From Herbaspirillum sp. RV1423 (GTDB taxonomy: Bacteria > Pseudomonadota > Gammaproteobacteria > Burkholderiales > Burkholderiaceae_D), in assembly GCF_000577615.1 (NCBI RefSeq), contig NZ_CBXX010000035.1:1-50202 (forward strand): a stretch of DNA of 50,202 nucleotides, written 5' to 3'. Both the position numbers and the translations under genes were made by a program. Below the pieces are notes generated by a model, which made no database searches, was not told where the DNA came from, and was given only the letters and a program-made list of their open reading frames with translations. Of this stretch, positions 9,425 to 20,215 are shown one piece after another (within the stretch, counting starts at the first letter, position 1; every line of letters starts with the position of its first letter).

Positions 9425-10504
9425 TTATTTCCATATGTTCCACGAGGTCTGCATCCAGGTCGCCACAATCACCAGATACACCAGCGTCAGCGGAATGAAC
9501 ACTTTCCAGCCCAGGCGCATGATCTGGTCATAGCGGTAGCGCGGGAACGATGCACGCACCCAGATAAACAGCGACACCACAAAGAAGGTCTTGATGCCGA
9601 GCCAGATCCAGCCCGGGATGAAGTCCAGGACATGCAGCGGCGACGCCCAGCCGCCCAGGAACAACAGCGCCGTCAGAATCGAGATCAGCCACATGTTGGC
9701 GTATTCGGCCAGGAAGAACATCGCAAACGACATGCCCGAGTATTCGATCATGTGGCCGGCCACGATTTCCGACTCGCCTTCCACCACGTCGAACGGGTGG
9801 CGATTGGTTTCAGCAATGCCCGACACTACATAGATCACGAAAATCGGCAACAGCGACAGCCAGTTCCACGACAGGAAACCCAGGCCGTGGTCGGCGAAGT
9901 AACCTTTGCCCTGGCTCGTGACAATGTCGATCAGGTTCAGGCTGCCGGACACCATCAACACGACCACCAAGCAGAAGCCCATCGAGATTTCGTAGGACAC
10001 CATCTGCGCCGATGCGCGCATGGCGCCGAGGAAAGCGTACTTCGAGTTGGATGCCCAGCCGGCGATAATCACGCCGTAGACTTCCATCGACGTGATCGCC
10101 ATCACGAACAGCAGACCGGCGTTCACGTTCGCGATCACCGATTCCGGTCCGAACGGAATCACCGCCCAGGCAGCCAGCGCCGGCATGATGGTCATGATCG
10201 GCGCGATGAAGAACAGCACCTTGTTGGCGCGTGCCGGCGTCGTCACTTCCTTGAAAATCAGCTTGAGTGCATCAGCGATCGGCTGCAGCAAACCGGCAGG
10301 ACCGACGCGGTTAGGACCAAGACGCACATGCATCCAGCCGATCAGCTTGCGTTCCCACAGGGTCAGGTAAGCCACGCAGCCGAGCAGCGGAATCATCACG
10401 ACCAGAATCTTGAGCAGGCTCCAGATGAAGGTCCACACGTACGGCCATGCCGTCCCCAGATAGGTGGGGCCAACTGCATTGATATTGGCAATCAGTTGAT
10501 CCAT
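9425..10504 (-). CDS. nuoH: NADH-quinone oxidoreductase subunit H
   Basis: Membrane subunit of complex I that forms much of the quinone-access chamber, 359 residues with eight or so transmembrane helices. Typical segments are [31 protein letters not shown], and [18 protein letters not shown] with the charged loop facing NuoB/NuoD. Its ATG overlaps the nuoG stop by one base (TAATG), implying translational coupling. Confidence 0.97.
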   Translation of the reverse strand: MDQLIANINAVGPTYLGTAWPYVWTFIWSLLKILVVMIPLLGCVAYLTLWERKLIGWMHVRLGPNRVGPAGLLQPIADALKLIFKEVTTPARANKVLFFIAPIMTIMPALAAWAVIPFGPESVIANVNAGLLFVMAITSMEVYGVIIAGWASNSKYAFLGAMRASAQMVSYEISMGFCLVVVLMVSGSLNLIDIVTSQGKGYFADHGLGFLSWNWLSLLPIFVIYVVSGIAETNRHPFDVVEGESEIVAGHMIEYSGMSFAMFFLAEYANMWLISILTALLFLGGWASPLHVLDFIPGWIWLGIKTFFVVSLFIWVRASFPRYRYDQIMRLGWKVFIPLTLVYLVIVATWMQTSWNIWK

Positions 10505-12831
10505 TACGCTTTCTCCACAACGATTGCGCCAAACATGCTGCCCAGATTAGCGGTGCTTGCATGGGCCGCGGCCACACGTACGACGTTTTCCGGCAACGCC
10601 TTGTCGATGTCTGCAGTCAGCACTGCGCTGCCCTGCCCTTGCTTGACGCTCACGCGGTCGCCGGCGGCGATGCCGAGTTTTTGCGACAAGGCTGCCGACA
10701 GCCATGCCTTCGGCGCCTGGCCGTCTTGCGTTTGCAGCAATGCCGGCGAGCGGCGAGCGATGGCATCGGCAAAGTGGATAGGCACGTCGGCGACGCGTTC
10801 CAGTGCGCCGTTGGCGGCACCGCCGGCAGCTTGCGGCGCCAGCTTGGAAACGTTGTTCAGGCGCGCAGTCAGATTGGTTTCCGTACCGATGACTTCGCTG
10901 CGAATCGCTTCCGAAGTTTCATAATCGAAATTTTGCAGGCCCAGCAAGTTGCCCAGGACGCGCAACACTTTCCATGCCGGACGCGCATCGCCCAGCGGCT
11001 TGACGGTGCCGTTGAAGCTTTGCGCACGGCCTTCGGCGTTGACGAAAGTGCCTGAAGTTTCGGTGAATGGCGCGATCGGCAACAATACGTCGGCGTAATC
11101 GGCGCCATGCTTGTAGGCCGACATCACGACGACCATCTCGGCTTGCTTGAGCGCGGCGCTGGCGGCTTGCGGATCGTAGCTGTCGAGTTCCGGTTCGGCG
11201 TTCAGCAGCAGGTAGGCCTTGCGCGGTTGTGCGAAAGCTTGCAGCGCGTTGACGCCGTCCTTGCCCGGGATGGCATTGGCCAGGTAACCGCCGACGGCGT
11301 TGCCGCCTTCAGTCAGGTAACCGAACTTGGCGCCGGTTTGCTCGGCGATCCATTGTGCGGCGGCGTGCAGTTGCGACGCTTGCGGATGTTGCGCAGCGGC
11401 GTTGCCCAGCAGGACCGCCTTGGATTCGCCCGACAACAGGCTTGCCGCAGTTTGCTTGGCTTCCTGCGATGTCTGGATATTATCGAAACCAGCCGGTACG
11501 GCGATGCCCTTAGCTTGTGCGACCGCGACAACGACGCCGCTCAGTGCAGCCAGCCACTCGGATGGAGCGACGATGATCTTGTTGGCGACGGGCATCAGCA
11601 GGTCGTCGTCGGTCGCATGCAATACGCTGACCTTGGCGCCGCTCTTGACTGCCTGGCGCAGACGCGCAGCCAGCAACGGATGGTCCTTGCGCAGGAACGA
11701 ACCGATGATGAAGGCGCGGTTCAGTTGGGAGAATTCGACGATCGACATACCCAGCCATGGATTGACCTGATGGTCCAGCGCGAAGTCGGATTGGCGCAGC
11801 CGGAAATCGACGTTTTCCGAACCCAAACCGCGCACCACTTTTTGCAGCAGCGTCAGTTCTTCCAGCGTCGAGTATGGGGTACCCAATGCAGCGATGGCGT
11901 TGGCGCCGTGTTCGTGGCGGATGTTGCGCAGGCCGTGCGCGACGTATTCCAGCGCGACTTGCCATTCGACTTCCTGCCACTTGCCGTCTTGCTTCAACAT
12001 CGGCTTGGTCAGACGCTCTTCGCTGTCCAGCGCTTCATAAGCAAAACGGTCTTTGTCGGAAATCCAGCATTCGTTGACTTCTTCGTTTTCCAGCGGCAGC
12101 ACGCGCATGACCTTGCCGCCCTTGACCTGAACGATCAGGTTGGCGCCGAGGCTGTCGTGCGGGCTGACCGATTTGCGGCGCGACAATTCCCAGGTACGCG
12201 CTGCGTAACGGAACGGCTTCGATGTCAATGCGCCGACCGGGCACAGGTCGATCATGTTGCCCGACAGTTCGGAGTTGACGGTCTTGCCGACGAAGGTGGT
12301 GATTTCGGAATGTTCGCCGCGACCCAGCATGCCCAGTTCCATGACGCCGGCGACTTCCTGGCCGAAGCGCACGCAGCGTGTGCAGTGGATGCAACGATTC
12401 ATTTCCTTCATGGAGATCAGCGGACCGACATCCTTCGGCGCCACGACGCGCTTCTCTTCTTCGTAACGGGAGGTCGAAGCGCCGTAGCCGACCGCCAGAT
12501 CCTGCAACTGGCACTCGCCGCCCTGGTCGCAGATCGGGCAATCCAGCGGGTGGTTGATCAGCAGGAATTCCATGACGCCTTTTTGCGCCTTGACCGCCTT
12601 GTCGCTGGCGGTGCGCACGATCATGCCGGCGGTGACCGGAGTGGCGCAGGCCGGCAAAGGCTTCGGCGCCTTTTCGACGTCGACCAGACACATGCGGCAG
12701 TTGGCCGCAATGGATAATTTTTTGTGATAGCAAAAATGAGGGATGTAAGTGCCGACTTTGTTGGCAGCATCCATAACCATGCTGCCTTCTTGCACTTCAA
12801 CTTTTTTGCCGTCTATTTCGATTTCAACCAT
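10504..12831 (-). CDS. nuoG: NADH-quinone oxidoreductase subunit G
   Basis: Largest peripheral subunit of complex I, 775 residues, holding clusters N1b, N4 and N5. The 2Fe-2S ligands are in [19 protein letters not shown] with a later Cys in LPACATPV. The HxxxC..C..C site is [14 protein letters not shown], and the N4 ferredoxin motif is [10 protein letters not shown] with a distal Cys in [14 protein letters not shown]. At the point where E. coli NuoG has the four cysteines of N7, this protein reads [12 protein letters not shown], so N7 is absent. The rest is a degenerate molybdopterin-oxidoreductase fold. Confidence 0.97.
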   Translation of the reverse strand: MVEIEIDGKKVEVQEGSMVMDAANKVGTYIPHFCYHKKLSIAANCRMCLVDVEKAPKPLPACATPVTAGMIVRTASDKAVKAQKGVMEFLLINHPLDCPICDQGGECQLQDLAVGYGASTSRYEEEKRVVAPKDVGPLISMKEMNRCIHCTRCVRFGQEVAGVMELGMLGRGEHSEITTFVGKTVNSELSGNMIDLCPVGALTSKPFRYAARTWELSRRKSVSPHDSLGANLIVQVKGGKVMRVLPLENEEVNECWISDKDRFAYEALDSEERLTKPMLKQDGKWQEVEWQVALEYVAHGLRNIRHEHGANAIAALGTPYSTLEELTLLQKVVRGLGSENVDFRLRQSDFALDHQVNPWLGMSIVEFSQLNRAFIIGSFLRKDHPLLAARLRQAVKSGAKVSVLHATDDDLLMPVANKIIVAPSEWLAALSGVVVAVAQAKGIAVPAGFDNIQTSQEAKQTAASLLSGESKAVLLGNAAAQHPQASQLHAAAQWIAEQTGAKFGYLTEGGNAVGGYLANAIPGKDGVNALQAFAQPRKAYLLLNAEPELDSYDPQAASAALKQAEMVVVMSAYKHGADYADVLLPIAPFTETSGTFVNAEGRAQSFNGTVKPLGDARPAWKVLRVLGNLLGLQNFDYETSEAIRSEVIGTETNLTARLNNVSKLAPQAAGGAANGALERVADVPIHFADAIARRSPALLQTQDGQAPKAWLSAALSQKLGIAAGDRVSVKQGQGSAVLTADIDKALPENVVRVAAAHASTANLGSMFGAIVVEKA

Positions 12832-12930
12832 GGCTTTTTGCCCAAGCTAAGTATTCTTTTGACCCTGATGACCTGCACATCGCCGGGTCTGGCTGCATGC
12901 AGGTTCTGCCGTGCTGCTCAACTCAATCTG

Positions 12931-14226
12931 TTAAATGTAAGCTGGCACCAAGCAGTGTTTGTGCTCGATGTGATACTCAAACTCTTCACGGTAATTCTTG
13001 ATGAACGCGCGCACCGGCATCGCCGCCGCATCGCCCAGCGCGCAGATGGTGCGGCCCTGGATGTTGTCGGCAACCGAATTGAGGACATCGAGGTCTTCCG
13101 GCTTGCCGTGACCGTTTTCGATGCGCTCGACCATGCGGTACATCCAGCCTGTGCCTTCACGGCATGGCGTACATTGGCCGCAGGATTCTTCAAAATAAAA
13201 ATAGGACAGGCGCAACAACGACTTGACCATGCAACGCGTCTCGTCCATGACGATGACGGCGCCGGAACCCAGCATCGAACCGGCCTTGGCGATGGCGTCA
13301 TAGTCCATGGTGGTGTCCATCATGACGTCGCCACGAATCACCGGCGCCGATGAGCCTCCGGGAATGACCGCCTTGATCTTCTTGCCGCCGCGCATGCCGC
13401 CCGCCAGTTCCAGCAACTTGGAGAACGGCGTGCCCAGCGGGATTTCGTAGTTGCCCGGACGCTCGACGTCGCCCGAGATCGAGAAGATCTTGGTGCCGCC
13501 GTTGTTCGGTTTGCCCATGTCGGCATACGCTTGCGCGCCGATCTTGAAGATGAATGGGACGGCCGCGAACGTCTCGGTATTGTTGATCGTGGTCGGCTTG
13601 CCGTACAGGCCAAAGCTCGCCGGAAATGGCGGCTTGAAACGCGGTTGGCCCTTCTTGCCTTCCAGGGATTCCAGCAACGCGGTTTCTTCACCGCAGATGT
13701 AGGCGCCGTAGCCGTGATGGCCGTGCAACTGGAAGCTGAAGTTGGTGCCGAGGATGTTGTCGCCCAACAATCCGGCGGCACGCGCTTCTTCCAGCGCTTC
13801 TTCAAAGCGCAGGTAGGCGTCGAAAATTTCACCGTGGATGTAGTTGTAGCCGACCGTGATGCCCATCGCGTAGCCGCCGATGATCATGCCTTCGATCAGC
13901 GCGTGCGGATTGTAGCGAATGATGTCGCGGTCCTTGAATGTGCCTGGCTCGCCTTCATCGCTGTTGCAGACCAGGTATTTCTGGCCGGGGAACTGGCGCG
14001 GCATGAAGCTCCACTTCAGGCCGGTCGGAAAACCCGCGCCGCCACGGCCGCGCAGGCCGGAAGACTTGAGTTCGGCGATGACTTGCTCGGGAGTGATATT
14101 CTCGGAAAGGATGCGCTTGAGCGACTCGTAGCCGCCGCGTTTGACGTAATCCGCCAGACGCCAGTTCTGGCCGTCCAGGCCAGCCAGGATCAGCGGGTCG
14201 ATGTGACGATCGTGCAGACAGGTCAT
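12931..14226 (-). CDS. nuoF: NADH-quinone oxidoreductase subunit F
   Basis: NADH- and FMN-binding subunit of complex I with cluster N3, 431 residues. The glycine-rich nucleotide site [16 protein letters not shown] and the cluster ligands [14 protein letters not shown] are visible, with a further Cys in [11 protein letters not shown]. The ATG at 14226 ([12 protein letters not shown]) overlaps the nuoE stop as ATGA and gives the family length; an upstream in-frame extension inside nuoE is rejected. Confidence 0.97.
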   Translation of the reverse strand: MTCLHDRHIDPLILAGLDGQNWRLADYVKRGGYESLKRILSENITPEQVIAELKSSGLRGRGGAGFPTGLKWSFMPRQFPGQKYLVCNSDEGEPGTFKDRDIIRYNPHALIEGMIIGGYAMGITVGYNYIHGEIFDAYLRFEEALEEARAAGLLGDNILGTNFSFQLHGHHGYGAYICGEETALLESLEGKKGQPRFKPPFPASFGLYGKPTTINNTETFAAVPFIFKIGAQAYADMGKPNNGGTKIFSISGDVERPGNYEIPLGTPFSKLLELAGGMRGGKKIKAVIPGGSSAPVIRGDVMMDTTMDYDAIAKAGSMLGSGAVIVMDETRCMVKSLLRLSYFYFEESCGQCTPCREGTGWMYRMVERIENGHGKPEDLDVLNSVADNIQGRTICALGDAAAMPVRAFIKNYREEFEYHIEHKHCLVPAYI

Positions 14227-14714
14227 TTCTTCAATTCCTCCAGCAGCGCGTCGATCTTGTCGTTCGACATCCAACTGCACATGCGCTTGTTATTGACCAG
14301 CATGACAGGCGCGTCGCCGCAAGCGCCCATGCATTCGCCTTCGACGATCGTGAACTGACCGTCCGCTGTGGTTTCCTTGTAGCCCACGCCGAGCTTGTGC
14401 TTCAGATGATGCGCAGCGCGCTCGCCGCCCGACAACTGGCACGGCAGATTGGTGCAGACCGTGATCTTGTGCTTGCCTTGCGGGCTGGTGTTGTACATGT
14501 TGTAGAAGGTGGCGACTTCCTGGACCGCGACCGCAGGCATGCCGATGTAATCGGCGACTTCCTGCTGCAGCTCGGCTGGCAGCCAGCCGTGTTCATCCTG
14601 AGCGATCGCCAGCGCGGACATGACCGCAGACTGGCGTTGATCCGCCGGATACTTCGCGAGTTCGCGATCGATTTTCTTTAGAGCGTCTTGACTTAACAGC
14701 ATATCGTTGGCCAT
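14223..14714 (-). CDS. nuoE: NADH-quinone oxidoreductase subunit E
   Basis: Thioredoxin-fold subunit of complex I with 2Fe-2S cluster N1a, 163 residues. The four ligands are in CTNLPC and [29 protein letters not shown] is the typical N-terminal helical region. The stop overlaps the nuoF start, so E and F, which form the NADH dehydrogenase module, are translationally coupled. Confidence 0.97.
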   Translation of the reverse strand: MANDMLLSQDALKKIDRELAKYPADQRQSAVMSALAIAQDEHGWLPAELQQEVADYIGMPAVAVQEVATFYNMYNTSPQGKHKITVCTNLPCQLSGGERAAHHLKHKLGVGYKETTADGQFTIVEGECMGACGDAPVMLVNNKRMCSWMSNDKIDALLEELKK

Positions 14715-14791
14715 CCGTGCGCATAGTCTGCGCGGGTTTATCGGATATTCCCCACAACCTAATGGGTTTTCAAAAACATCCAGTGACCGAC

Positions 14792-16045
14792 TTACCGGTC
14801 GATTTCACCAAACACAATGTCTTGCGTACCGATGATGGTTACGGCATCGGCAATCATGTGGCCCTTGGCCATCTCGTTCAAACTCTGCAAATGCGCGTAG
14901 CCCGGAGCGCGGATCTTCATGCGGTAAGGCTTGTTGGCGCCGTCCGATACGAGGTAGATGCCGAACTCGCCCTTCGGATGCTCAACCGCTGCATACGTTT
15001 CTCCCGGCGGCACATGGAAGCCTTCGGTGAACAGTTTGAAGTGGTGGATCAGGTCTTCCATGTTGGACTTCATGTCCACACGCGGCGGCGGCGCGATCTT
15101 GTGATTGTCGATGATGACCGGGCCCGGGTTGTTGCGCAGCCACTCGACGCATTGCTTGATGATGCGGTTCGACTGGCGCATTTCTTCCACGCGCACCAGG
15201 TAACGGTCATAGCAGTCGCCGTTCTTGCCGACCGGAATATCGAAATCGAGCAGGTCGTAGACTTCGTAAGGCTGCTTCTTGCGCAGATCCCATTCGATGC
15301 CGGAGCCGCGCAGCATCGGACCGGAAAAGCCCATCGCCAACGCGCGTTCCGGCGAGACCACGCCGACGCCTACCAGGCGCTGTTTCCAGATGCGGTTGTC
15401 GGTCAGCAGCGTTTCGTACTCGTCGACATATGTCGGGAAGCGGTTGGTGAAGTCTTCAATGAAGTCCAGCATCGAACCCTGGCGGTTTTCATTGAGTTGC
15501 TTGATGGCCTTGTCGTTGCGCATGATCGATGCCTTGTATTGCGGCATCGTGTCGGGCAGGTCGCGATAGACGCCGCCCGGACGATAGTAGGCAGCGTGCA
15601 TGCGTGCGCCGGAAACGGCTTCGTAGCAATCCATCAGGTCTTCGCGCTCGCGGAAGGCATACAGAAGCACACCCATCGCGCCGACGTCCAGGCCGTGCGC
15701 GCCGATCCACATCAGGTGGTTCAGCAGACGGGTGATTTCGTCGAACATGACGCGAATGTACTGGGCACGCAACGGCACTTCGATGCCGAGCAGCTTCTCG
15801 ATCGCCATGACGTAGGCGTGTTCGTTGCACATCATCGACACGTAGTCGAGGCGGTCCATGTACGGAACCGATTGCAGATAGGTTTTTTGCTCGGCCAGTT
15901 TTTCGGTTGCACGATGCAACAAGCCGATATGCGGGTCGGCGCGTTGAATGACTTCGCCGTCCAGCTCCAGCACCAGACGCAGCACGCCGTGCGCTGCCGG
16001 GTGCTGAGGACCAAAGTTAAGCGTGTAATTCTTGATTTCAGCCAT
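14792..16045 (-). CDS. nuoD: NADH-quinone oxidoreductase subunit D
   Basis: 49-kDa subunit of complex I, 417 residues, which forms the quinone-reduction site with NuoB. Signature segments are [35 protein letters not shown] and the C-terminal [10 protein letters not shown] 123-base spacer with a long imperfect hairpin lies between nuoC and this gene. Confidence 0.97.
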   Translation of the reverse strand: MAEIKNYTLNFGPQHPAAHGVLRLVLELDGEVIQRADPHIGLLHRATEKLAEQKTYLQSVPYMDRLDYVSMMCNEHAYVMAIEKLLGIEVPLRAQYIRVMFDEITRLLNHLMWIGAHGLDVGAMGVLLYAFREREDLMDCYEAVSGARMHAAYYRPGGVYRDLPDTMPQYKASIMRNDKAIKQLNENRQGSMLDFIEDFTNRFPTYVDEYETLLTDNRIWKQRLVGVGVVSPERALAMGFSGPMLRGSGIEWDLRKKQPYEVYDLLDFDIPVGKNGDCYDRYLVRVEEMRQSNRIIKQCVEWLRNNPGPVIIDNHKIAPPPRVDMKSNMEDLIHHFKLFTEGFHVPPGETYAAVEHPKGEFGIYLVSDGANKPYRMKIRAPGYAHLQSLNEMAKGHMIADAVTIIGTQDIVFGEIDR

Positions 16046-16073
16046 TGCATACCTCTACAAATCTACTGCGCAA

Positions 16074-16139
16074 CCCGATTTTGGGGCTGCGATGCTCACC
16101 GTACATCCGTACGGCTGCGCTTCTCGACCCAAACTCGGG
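16074..16139 (-). other. Long imperfect hairpin in the nuoC-nuoD spacer
   Basis: Outer arms CCCGATTTTGGG (16074-16085) and CCCAAACTCGGG (16128-16139) pair in 11 of 12 positions. An inner stem CCGTAC-ATCC-GTACGG (16099-16114) caps the structure. The element fills most of the 123-base spacer and has no T run on the minus strand. Confidence 0.6.
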
Positions 16140-16168
16140 CCGCTCGCTACGATTTTTAAGGATATGCA

Positions 16169-16765
16169 TTATTTGATCCCGTAATTCTCTTCACGAATGA
16201 CACGCGGCGTAATTTCGCGCGGCTCAATCGTTACGGGTTGATAAACCACGCGTTTTTGCTCGGCGTCGTAGCGCATTTCGACATAGCCCGACACCGGGAA
16301 GTCCTTGCGGAACGGATGGCCGATGAAGCCATAATCAGTGAGGATACGACGCAAGTCGTCATGCCCATCGAACAAAATGCCATAGAAATCGAAGGCTTCT
16401 CGTTCATACCAATTGGCGGCAGACCAGATACCGGCGACCGACGCCACCAGCGGCAGGTCGTCGTCAGGCGCAAAAACACGCACGCGCACGCGCCAGTTGT
16501 GCGTTATCGAAAGCAGATGGGAAACCGCCGCAAAACGCGGGCCATCCCAGACGCCGTCGCCGTACGTCGAGTAGTCGACGCCGCACAGGTCCATCAATTC
16601 TTCGAAACGGGTATCGGCGTGATCGCGCAGGACGCGCATTGCCGAGAGATAATCGGTGGACTTGATCACAACGGTGATCTCGCCCAAAGCCACTGTCAAA
16701 TTCTGAAGATACCCTCCAAGCGCATTACGCAAGGCAGCTTCGAGAGTTTCCAATTTTGTCGTCAT
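16169..16765 (-). CDS. nuoC: NADH-quinone oxidoreductase subunit C
   Basis: 30-kDa subunit of complex I, 198 residues. The family signature region is [31 protein letters not shown], followed by [15 protein letters not shown]. It is a separate gene here, not fused to nuoD as in E. coli, which is the usual betaproteobacterial arrangement. It starts 18 bases after nuoB. Confidence 0.97.
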   Translation of the reverse strand: MTTKLETLEAALRNALGGYLQNLTVALGEITVVIKSTDYLSAMRVLRDHADTRFEELMDLCGVDYSTYGDGVWDGPRFAAVSHLLSITHNWRVRVRVFAPDDDLPLVASVAGIWSAANWYEREAFDFYGILFDGHDDLRRILTDYGFIGHPFRKDFPVSGYVEMRYDAEQKRVVYQPVTIEPREITPRVIREENYGIK

Positions 16766-16783
16766 TCTGACCCTTCCACTCTC

Positions 16784-17260
16784 TTAGCGCGCAATGGTAT
16801 TGGTGCGCTTGATCTTGTTTTGCAACTGGATCACGCCGTACAGCAGCGCTTCCGCTGTCGGCGGACAGCCAGGAACATACACGTCGACCGGCACAATACG
16901 GTCGCAACCGCGCACGACGGAATACGAATAGTGATAATAGCCGCCGCCATTGGCGCAGGAACCCATCGAGATCACCCAGCGCGGCTCAGCCATCTGGTCG
17001 TACACTTTGCGCAACGCCGGCGCCATCTTGTTGCACAGCGTGCCGGCAACAATCATGACATCGGACTGGCGCGGCGACGGACGGAACATGATGCCGAAAC
17101 GATCTAGGTCGTAGCGCGATGCGCCCACATGCATCATTTCAACCGCACAGCACGCCAGACCAAAGGTCATCGGCCACATGGAACCGGTACGGGTCCAGTT
17201 GATTACCTTATCCAGCGAGGTGGTAACAAACCCTTCGTTTAATACGCCTTCAATTGACAT
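16784..17260 (-). CDS. nuoB: NADH-quinone oxidoreductase subunit B
   Basis: Subunit of complex I carrying cluster N2, the direct electron donor to quinone; 158 residues. Ligands are the tandem cysteines in [11 protein letters not shown], the Cys in [14 protein letters not shown] and the Cys in [14 protein letters not shown]. It starts 3 bases after the nuoA stop. Confidence 0.97.
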   Translation of the reverse strand: MSIEGVLNEGFVTTSLDKVINWTRTGSMWPMTFGLACCAVEMMHVGASRYDLDRFGIMFRPSPRQSDVMIVAGTLCNKMAPALRKVYDQMAEPRWVISMGSCANGGGYYHYSYSVVRGCDRIVPVDVYVPGCPPTAEALLYGVIQLQNKIKRTNTIAR

Positions 17261-17263
17261 GGC

Positions 17264-17623
17264 TCACTCCCAATCCAGGGCACCCTTTTTCCAGATGTAC
17301 CAAAAACCGACAACAAATTCAGCGATGAACACCATCATCGTGATGTAGCCAGACCAGCCCAGGTCGCGCATGGAGACGCCCCACGGGAAGAAAAATGCAG
17401 TTTCGAGATCGAACAGAATGAACAGAATGGCGACGAGGTAATAACGCACATCGAACTTCATGCGCGCATCTTCAAAAGCCTCGAATCCGCATTCGTAAGG
17501 AGAGGTCTTTTGCGCATCCGGCCGATGAGGACCAAGCAAACGACCAAGTAACTGAGGGGCGACACCGACACCGATGCCGACTAGGATAAACAATAGAACT
17601 GGAAAGTAATTTTCGAGGTTCAC
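17264..17623 (-). CDS. nuoA: NADH-quinone oxidoreductase subunit A
   Basis: First gene of the nuo operon; 119-residue membrane subunit (ND3 homologue) with three helices. Typical segments are [32 protein letters not shown] and FFFPW. The start codon is GTG at 17621-17623 ([12 protein letters not shown]) with no clear Shine-Dalgarno sequence, and the leader after the predicted promoter is only about 14 bases. No other start fits the family length. Confidence 0.95.
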   Translation of the reverse strand: MNLENYFPVLLFILVGIGVGVAPQLLGRLLGPHRPDAQKTSPYECGFEAFEDARMKFDVRYYLVAILFILFDLETAFFFPWGVSMRDLGWSGYITMMVFIAEFVVGFWYIWKKGALDWE

Positions 17624-17643
17624 GATTTGGCGTAGGTTTGTTG

Positions 17644-17672
17644 ATAATTAGCGGAATGATTCTCAATATCAA
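17644..17672 (-). promoter_or_regulatory. Candidate sigma-70 promoter of the nuo operon
   Basis: On the minus strand, TTGATA (17667-17672), a 17-base spacer and AATTAT (17644-17649) precede nuoA. The -35 matches 5 of 6 consensus bases and the -10 matches 4 of 6. It lies after the tRNA terminator, so nuo would have its own start site. Confidence 0.5.
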
Positions 17673-17685
17673 ACAGCTTTTTCCT

Positions 17686-17727
17686 CGACAAAAAGCCAGC
17701 TCAGGTCTTTGTCCTTTGCTGGCTTTT
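17686..17727 (-). terminator. Terminator after tRNA-Leu
   Basis: AAAAGCCAGC (17691-17700) and GCTGGCTTTT (17718-17727) make a perfect 10-bp stem around a 17-base loop. On the minus strand it ends in a short T run. It separates the tRNA from the nuo operon. Confidence 0.7.
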
Positions 17728-17740
17728 CTCAGTATTTCAA

Positions 17741-17825
17741 TGGTGCCGACGACGAGACTCGAACTCGTACAGCTTTCGCCACTACCCCCTCAAGATAGCG
17801 TGTCTACCAATTTCACCACGTCGGC
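17741..17825 (-). tRNA. tRNA-Leu (anticodon GAG)
   Basis: An 85-base gene including an encoded 3' CCA. The acceptor arms GCCGACG and CGTCGGC pair. The anticodon stem CTATC/GGTAG encloses the loop TTGAGGG with anticodon GAG, reading CUC and CUU. A long variable arm, typical of leucine tRNA, and the T arm with GTTCGAGTC are present. It lies between secG and nuoA, its usual place in Burkholderiales. Confidence 0.95.
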
Positions 17826-17836
17826 TTGAGACTGCA

Positions 17837-17866
17837 ATTGTAACTCGGTTTGATGCTCTTGTTCAA
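17837..17866 (-). promoter_or_regulatory. Candidate promoter of tRNA-Leu
   Basis: On the minus strand, TTGAAC (17861-17866), an 18-base spacer and TACAAT (17837-17842). The predicted start of transcription falls about 5 bases before the mature tRNA end. Confidence 0.55.
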
Positions 17867-17903
17867 CGCACAATCACACTAAAACTTCACAAACTGCTTT
17901 AAG

Positions 17904-17932
17904 TTTTGCGCATTGTTACACTCTGCGCAAAA
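17904..17932 (-). other. Hairpin after secG
   Basis: TTTTGCGCA (17904-17912) and TGCGCAAAA (17924-17932) form a perfect 9-bp stem directly after the secG stop. No T tract follows on the minus strand, so it may be a weak terminator or a 3'-end protecting structure. Confidence 0.5.
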
Positions 17933-17934
17933 GA

Positions 17935-18309
17935 CTATTTCGGAATCTGATTCGATTGATCTGCAGGATTCGCCGGAGTCGCCGGCGCAGCACCGGAAGC
18001 AGCCGATGTGGAAGGAATTGCAGCCGCGGGCGCAGGCAGATTGTCCATGACGCCGCCGCTTTGCGAAACGTGGTGATTGCCGACGAAAGCCAATGCAAGC
18101 GTCGCAGCAAAAAAGATCGCAGCAGCGACGCCGGTCGACTTCGACAAGAAATTGGAAGACCCCGTGGCGCCGAACAAGCTGCCCGACGCGCCCGAACCGA
18201 ACGCCGCCCCCATATCAGCCCCCTTGCCGTGCTGCAGCAACACCAGACCGATGATCGTCAGCGCCGCCAGCACCTGAACCACAACAATAACAGTAAATAA
18301 AGTATTCAT
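17935..18309 (-). CDS. secG: Preprotein translocase subunit SecG
   Basis: Small inner-membrane partner of SecY/SecE, 124 residues, that helps SecA-driven protein export. Two transmembrane helices flank the conserved loop LLQHGKGADMGAAFGSGASGSLFG. The C-terminus after about residue 90 is a proline/alanine-rich tail ending NPADQSNQIPK, longer than the E. coli protein. The gene starts 29 bases after tpiA on the same strand. Confidence 0.95.
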   Translation of the reverse strand: MNTLFTVIVVVQVLAALTIIGLVLLQHGKGADMGAAFGSGASGSLFGATGSSNFLSKSTGVAAAIFFAATLALAFVGNHHVSQSGGVMDNLPAPAAAIPSTSAASGAAPATPANPADQSNQIPK

Positions 18310-18338
18310 ATAGCCATCTTAAATTAAAACAACAACAA

Positions 18339-19100
18339 TCAGTTGCCTTGGGCAGCCTGGACAATCGCCAGGAAATCCGCCGCCTTCAAGGCTGCACCAC
18401 CTATGAGGCCACCGTCGATATCCGACATGGCCAGCAATTCCCTAGCGTTATCGGGCTTCATGCTACCACCGTACAGGATTTGCACCCTGACAGCGGCGCC
18501 AGCATTCTTTGCGGCCAGTCTGGCGCGCAGCATCGCATGCACATCCTGCGCCATTGCCGGCGTCGCCGTCTTGCCTGTGCCGATGGCCCAGACCGGCTCG
18601 TAAGCCACGACAATTTTTTCCACATCGGCCGCATCCAGCACGGACAGCACGACATCGATCTGGCGACCGACCACGGCATTGGTCTGCCCTGCTTCACGCT
18701 CGGCCAGCGTTTCCCCAACACAAACGATAGGCGTCAAGCCCGACTTCAGCGCGGCGACTGCTTTCGCAGCGACAACTTCATCGCTTTCACCGTGATAGGC
18801 GCGACGCTCCGAGTGACCGACGATGACATATTTGCAGGCAAATTCGGCCAGCATCGCGCCCGACACTTCGCCGGTATATGCACCGCTTGCATGCGCGGAG
18901 ACATCCTGTGCGCCCAATGCCAGCGCGGAACCGGCGACAGCCGCCTGCACTTGCGCCAAGTACGGCGCCGGCACGCACACCGCAATATCGGCCTGAACGC
19001 CGACAACAGCCAGACCGGCTTTCACATCGGCGATCAGGGCTGCATTGGCGGCGAGGCCGCCATTCATTTTCCAGTTACCGGCAACTAATTTACGGCGCAT
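18339..19100 (-). CDS. tpiA: Triosephosphate isomerase
   Basis: Glycolytic TIM-barrel enzyme interconverting dihydroxyacetone phosphate and glyceraldehyde 3-phosphate; 253 residues from the ATG at 19100 ([14 protein letters not shown]). Catalytic residues are visible: the Lys of GNWKMNG, the His of VIVGHSERR and the Glu of [13 protein letters not shown]. The phosphate-binding [10 protein letters not shown] and [10 protein letters not shown] follow. The upstream in-frame extension is rejected because the family starts at MRRK, although no good ribosome-binding site is seen before that codon. Confidence 0.97.
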   Translation of the reverse strand: MRRKLVAGNWKMNGGLAANAALIADVKAGLAVVGVQADIAVCVPAPYLAQVQAAVAGSALALGAQDVSAHASGAYTGEVSGAMLAEFACKYVIVGHSERRAYHGESDEVVAAKAVAALKSGLTPIVCVGETLAEREAGQTNAVVGRQIDVVLSVLDAADVEKIVVAYEPVWAIGTGKTATPAMAQDVHAMLRARLAAKNAGAAVRVQILYGGSMKPDNARELLAMSDIDGGLIGGAALKAADFLAIVQAAQGN

Positions 19101-19186
19101 AAGAGGTGAAAATATTGAATAACCACGCATTCTATCGCGCCGCGGCAAACCCGGTCAAACCAAACGCCGCGGTATCTGGCGATCGA

Positions 19187-20167
19187 TCACGCCAGCGTGA
19201 GCATGATCTTGCCCACATGCGCGCTGGACTCCATCAGCGCGTGCGCCTGCGATGCCTGCGCCAGCGGAAAAGTCTTGTAGATCACCGGCTTCACCTTGCC
19301 GCTCGCCAACAGCGGCCACACGCGGTCCAGCAGTTGTTTCGCTACATGCGCCTTGAACTCCACGGGGCGCGGGCGCAAGGTGGACCCGGTGATGGTCAGG
19401 CGCCGACGCAAAACCTGGCCCAGGTCGAGTTGCGCCTTGGCGCCGCCGAGCAAGGCGATGACGACGAGCCGGCCGTCGTCGGCCAGGGCCCTGATCTCAC
19501 GCGGCAGATAATCTCCGCCCACCATATCGAGGATGACGTCGGCGCCTCGGCCATCGGTTGCCGCCTTGACGACCTGCTCGAAATCTTCAGTGCGGTAATT
19601 GATACCGCGCTCGGCGCCCAACTCTTCGCAGGCGCGGCATTTGTCGTCCGAACCGGCCGTCGCGAACACGCGATGGCCCAGCGCCGCCGCGATCTGTATC
19701 GCCGTCACGCCGATACCGGACGAACCACCTTGGACCAACAAGGTTTCGCCAGGGGCCAGATGCGCCCGGTCAAAGACATTGCTCCATACGGTAAAGAAAG
19801 TTTCCGGCAACGCTGCCGCCTGCAGTGGGCTCAAGCCTTGCGGCACCGGCAGGCATTGCGCCAACGGCGCGGCGCAGTATTCGGCGTAGCCGCCGCCCTG
19901 AACCAAGGCGCACACCAGATCGCCCTTTTTGAAGCCGCTATCGCCAAGCTCGCCGTCGACGATTTCGCCGGCCACTTCCAGCCCCGGCAAGTCGGAAGCT
20001 CCCGGCGGCACCGGATAATTGCCCTGCCGCTGGAACACATCGGGACGATTGACGCCGGCGGCATGGACCTTGATCAACACTTCGCCGCTTTTCAATTGCG
20101 GCTGCGGACGTTCGCACAACTGCAATACTTCGGGCGCGCCGAATGCGGTTATTTCAATTACTTGCAT
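19187..20167 (-). CDS. NAD(P)H quinone oxidoreductase, zinc-free MDR family (PIG3-like)
   Basis: Medium-chain dehydrogenase/reductase of 326 residues, predicted to reduce quinones with NADPH. The N-terminal GroES-like domain has HAAGVNRPDVFQRQG and DLPGLEVAGEI, without the structural-zinc cysteines. The Rossmann fold shows VQGGSSGIGVTAIQIAAALGHRVFATAGS, and GADVILDMVGGDYL follows. The gene lies upstream of tpiA on the same strand, an arrangement I know from other Burkholderiales. Confidence 0.9.
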   Translation of the reverse strand: MQVIEITAFGAPEVLQLCERPQPQLKSGEVLIKVHAAGVNRPDVFQRQGNYPVPPGASDLPGLEVAGEIVDGELGDSGFKKGDLVCALVQGGGYAEYCAAPLAQCLPVPQGLSPLQAAALPETFFTVWSNVFDRAHLAPGETLLVQGGSSGIGVTAIQIAAALGHRVFATAGSDDKCRACEELGAERGINYRTEDFEQVVKAATDGRGADVILDMVGGDYLPREIRALADDGRLVVIALLGGAKAQLDLGQVLRRRLTITGSTLRPRPVEFKAHVAKQLLDRVWPLLASGKVKPVIYKTFPLAQASQAHALMESSAHVGKIMLTLA

Positions 20168-20215
20168 GGTTTTTCCTTTGCGCCTGAGCGGCGCAGTCGA
20201 TGGAATATCAGCCGG

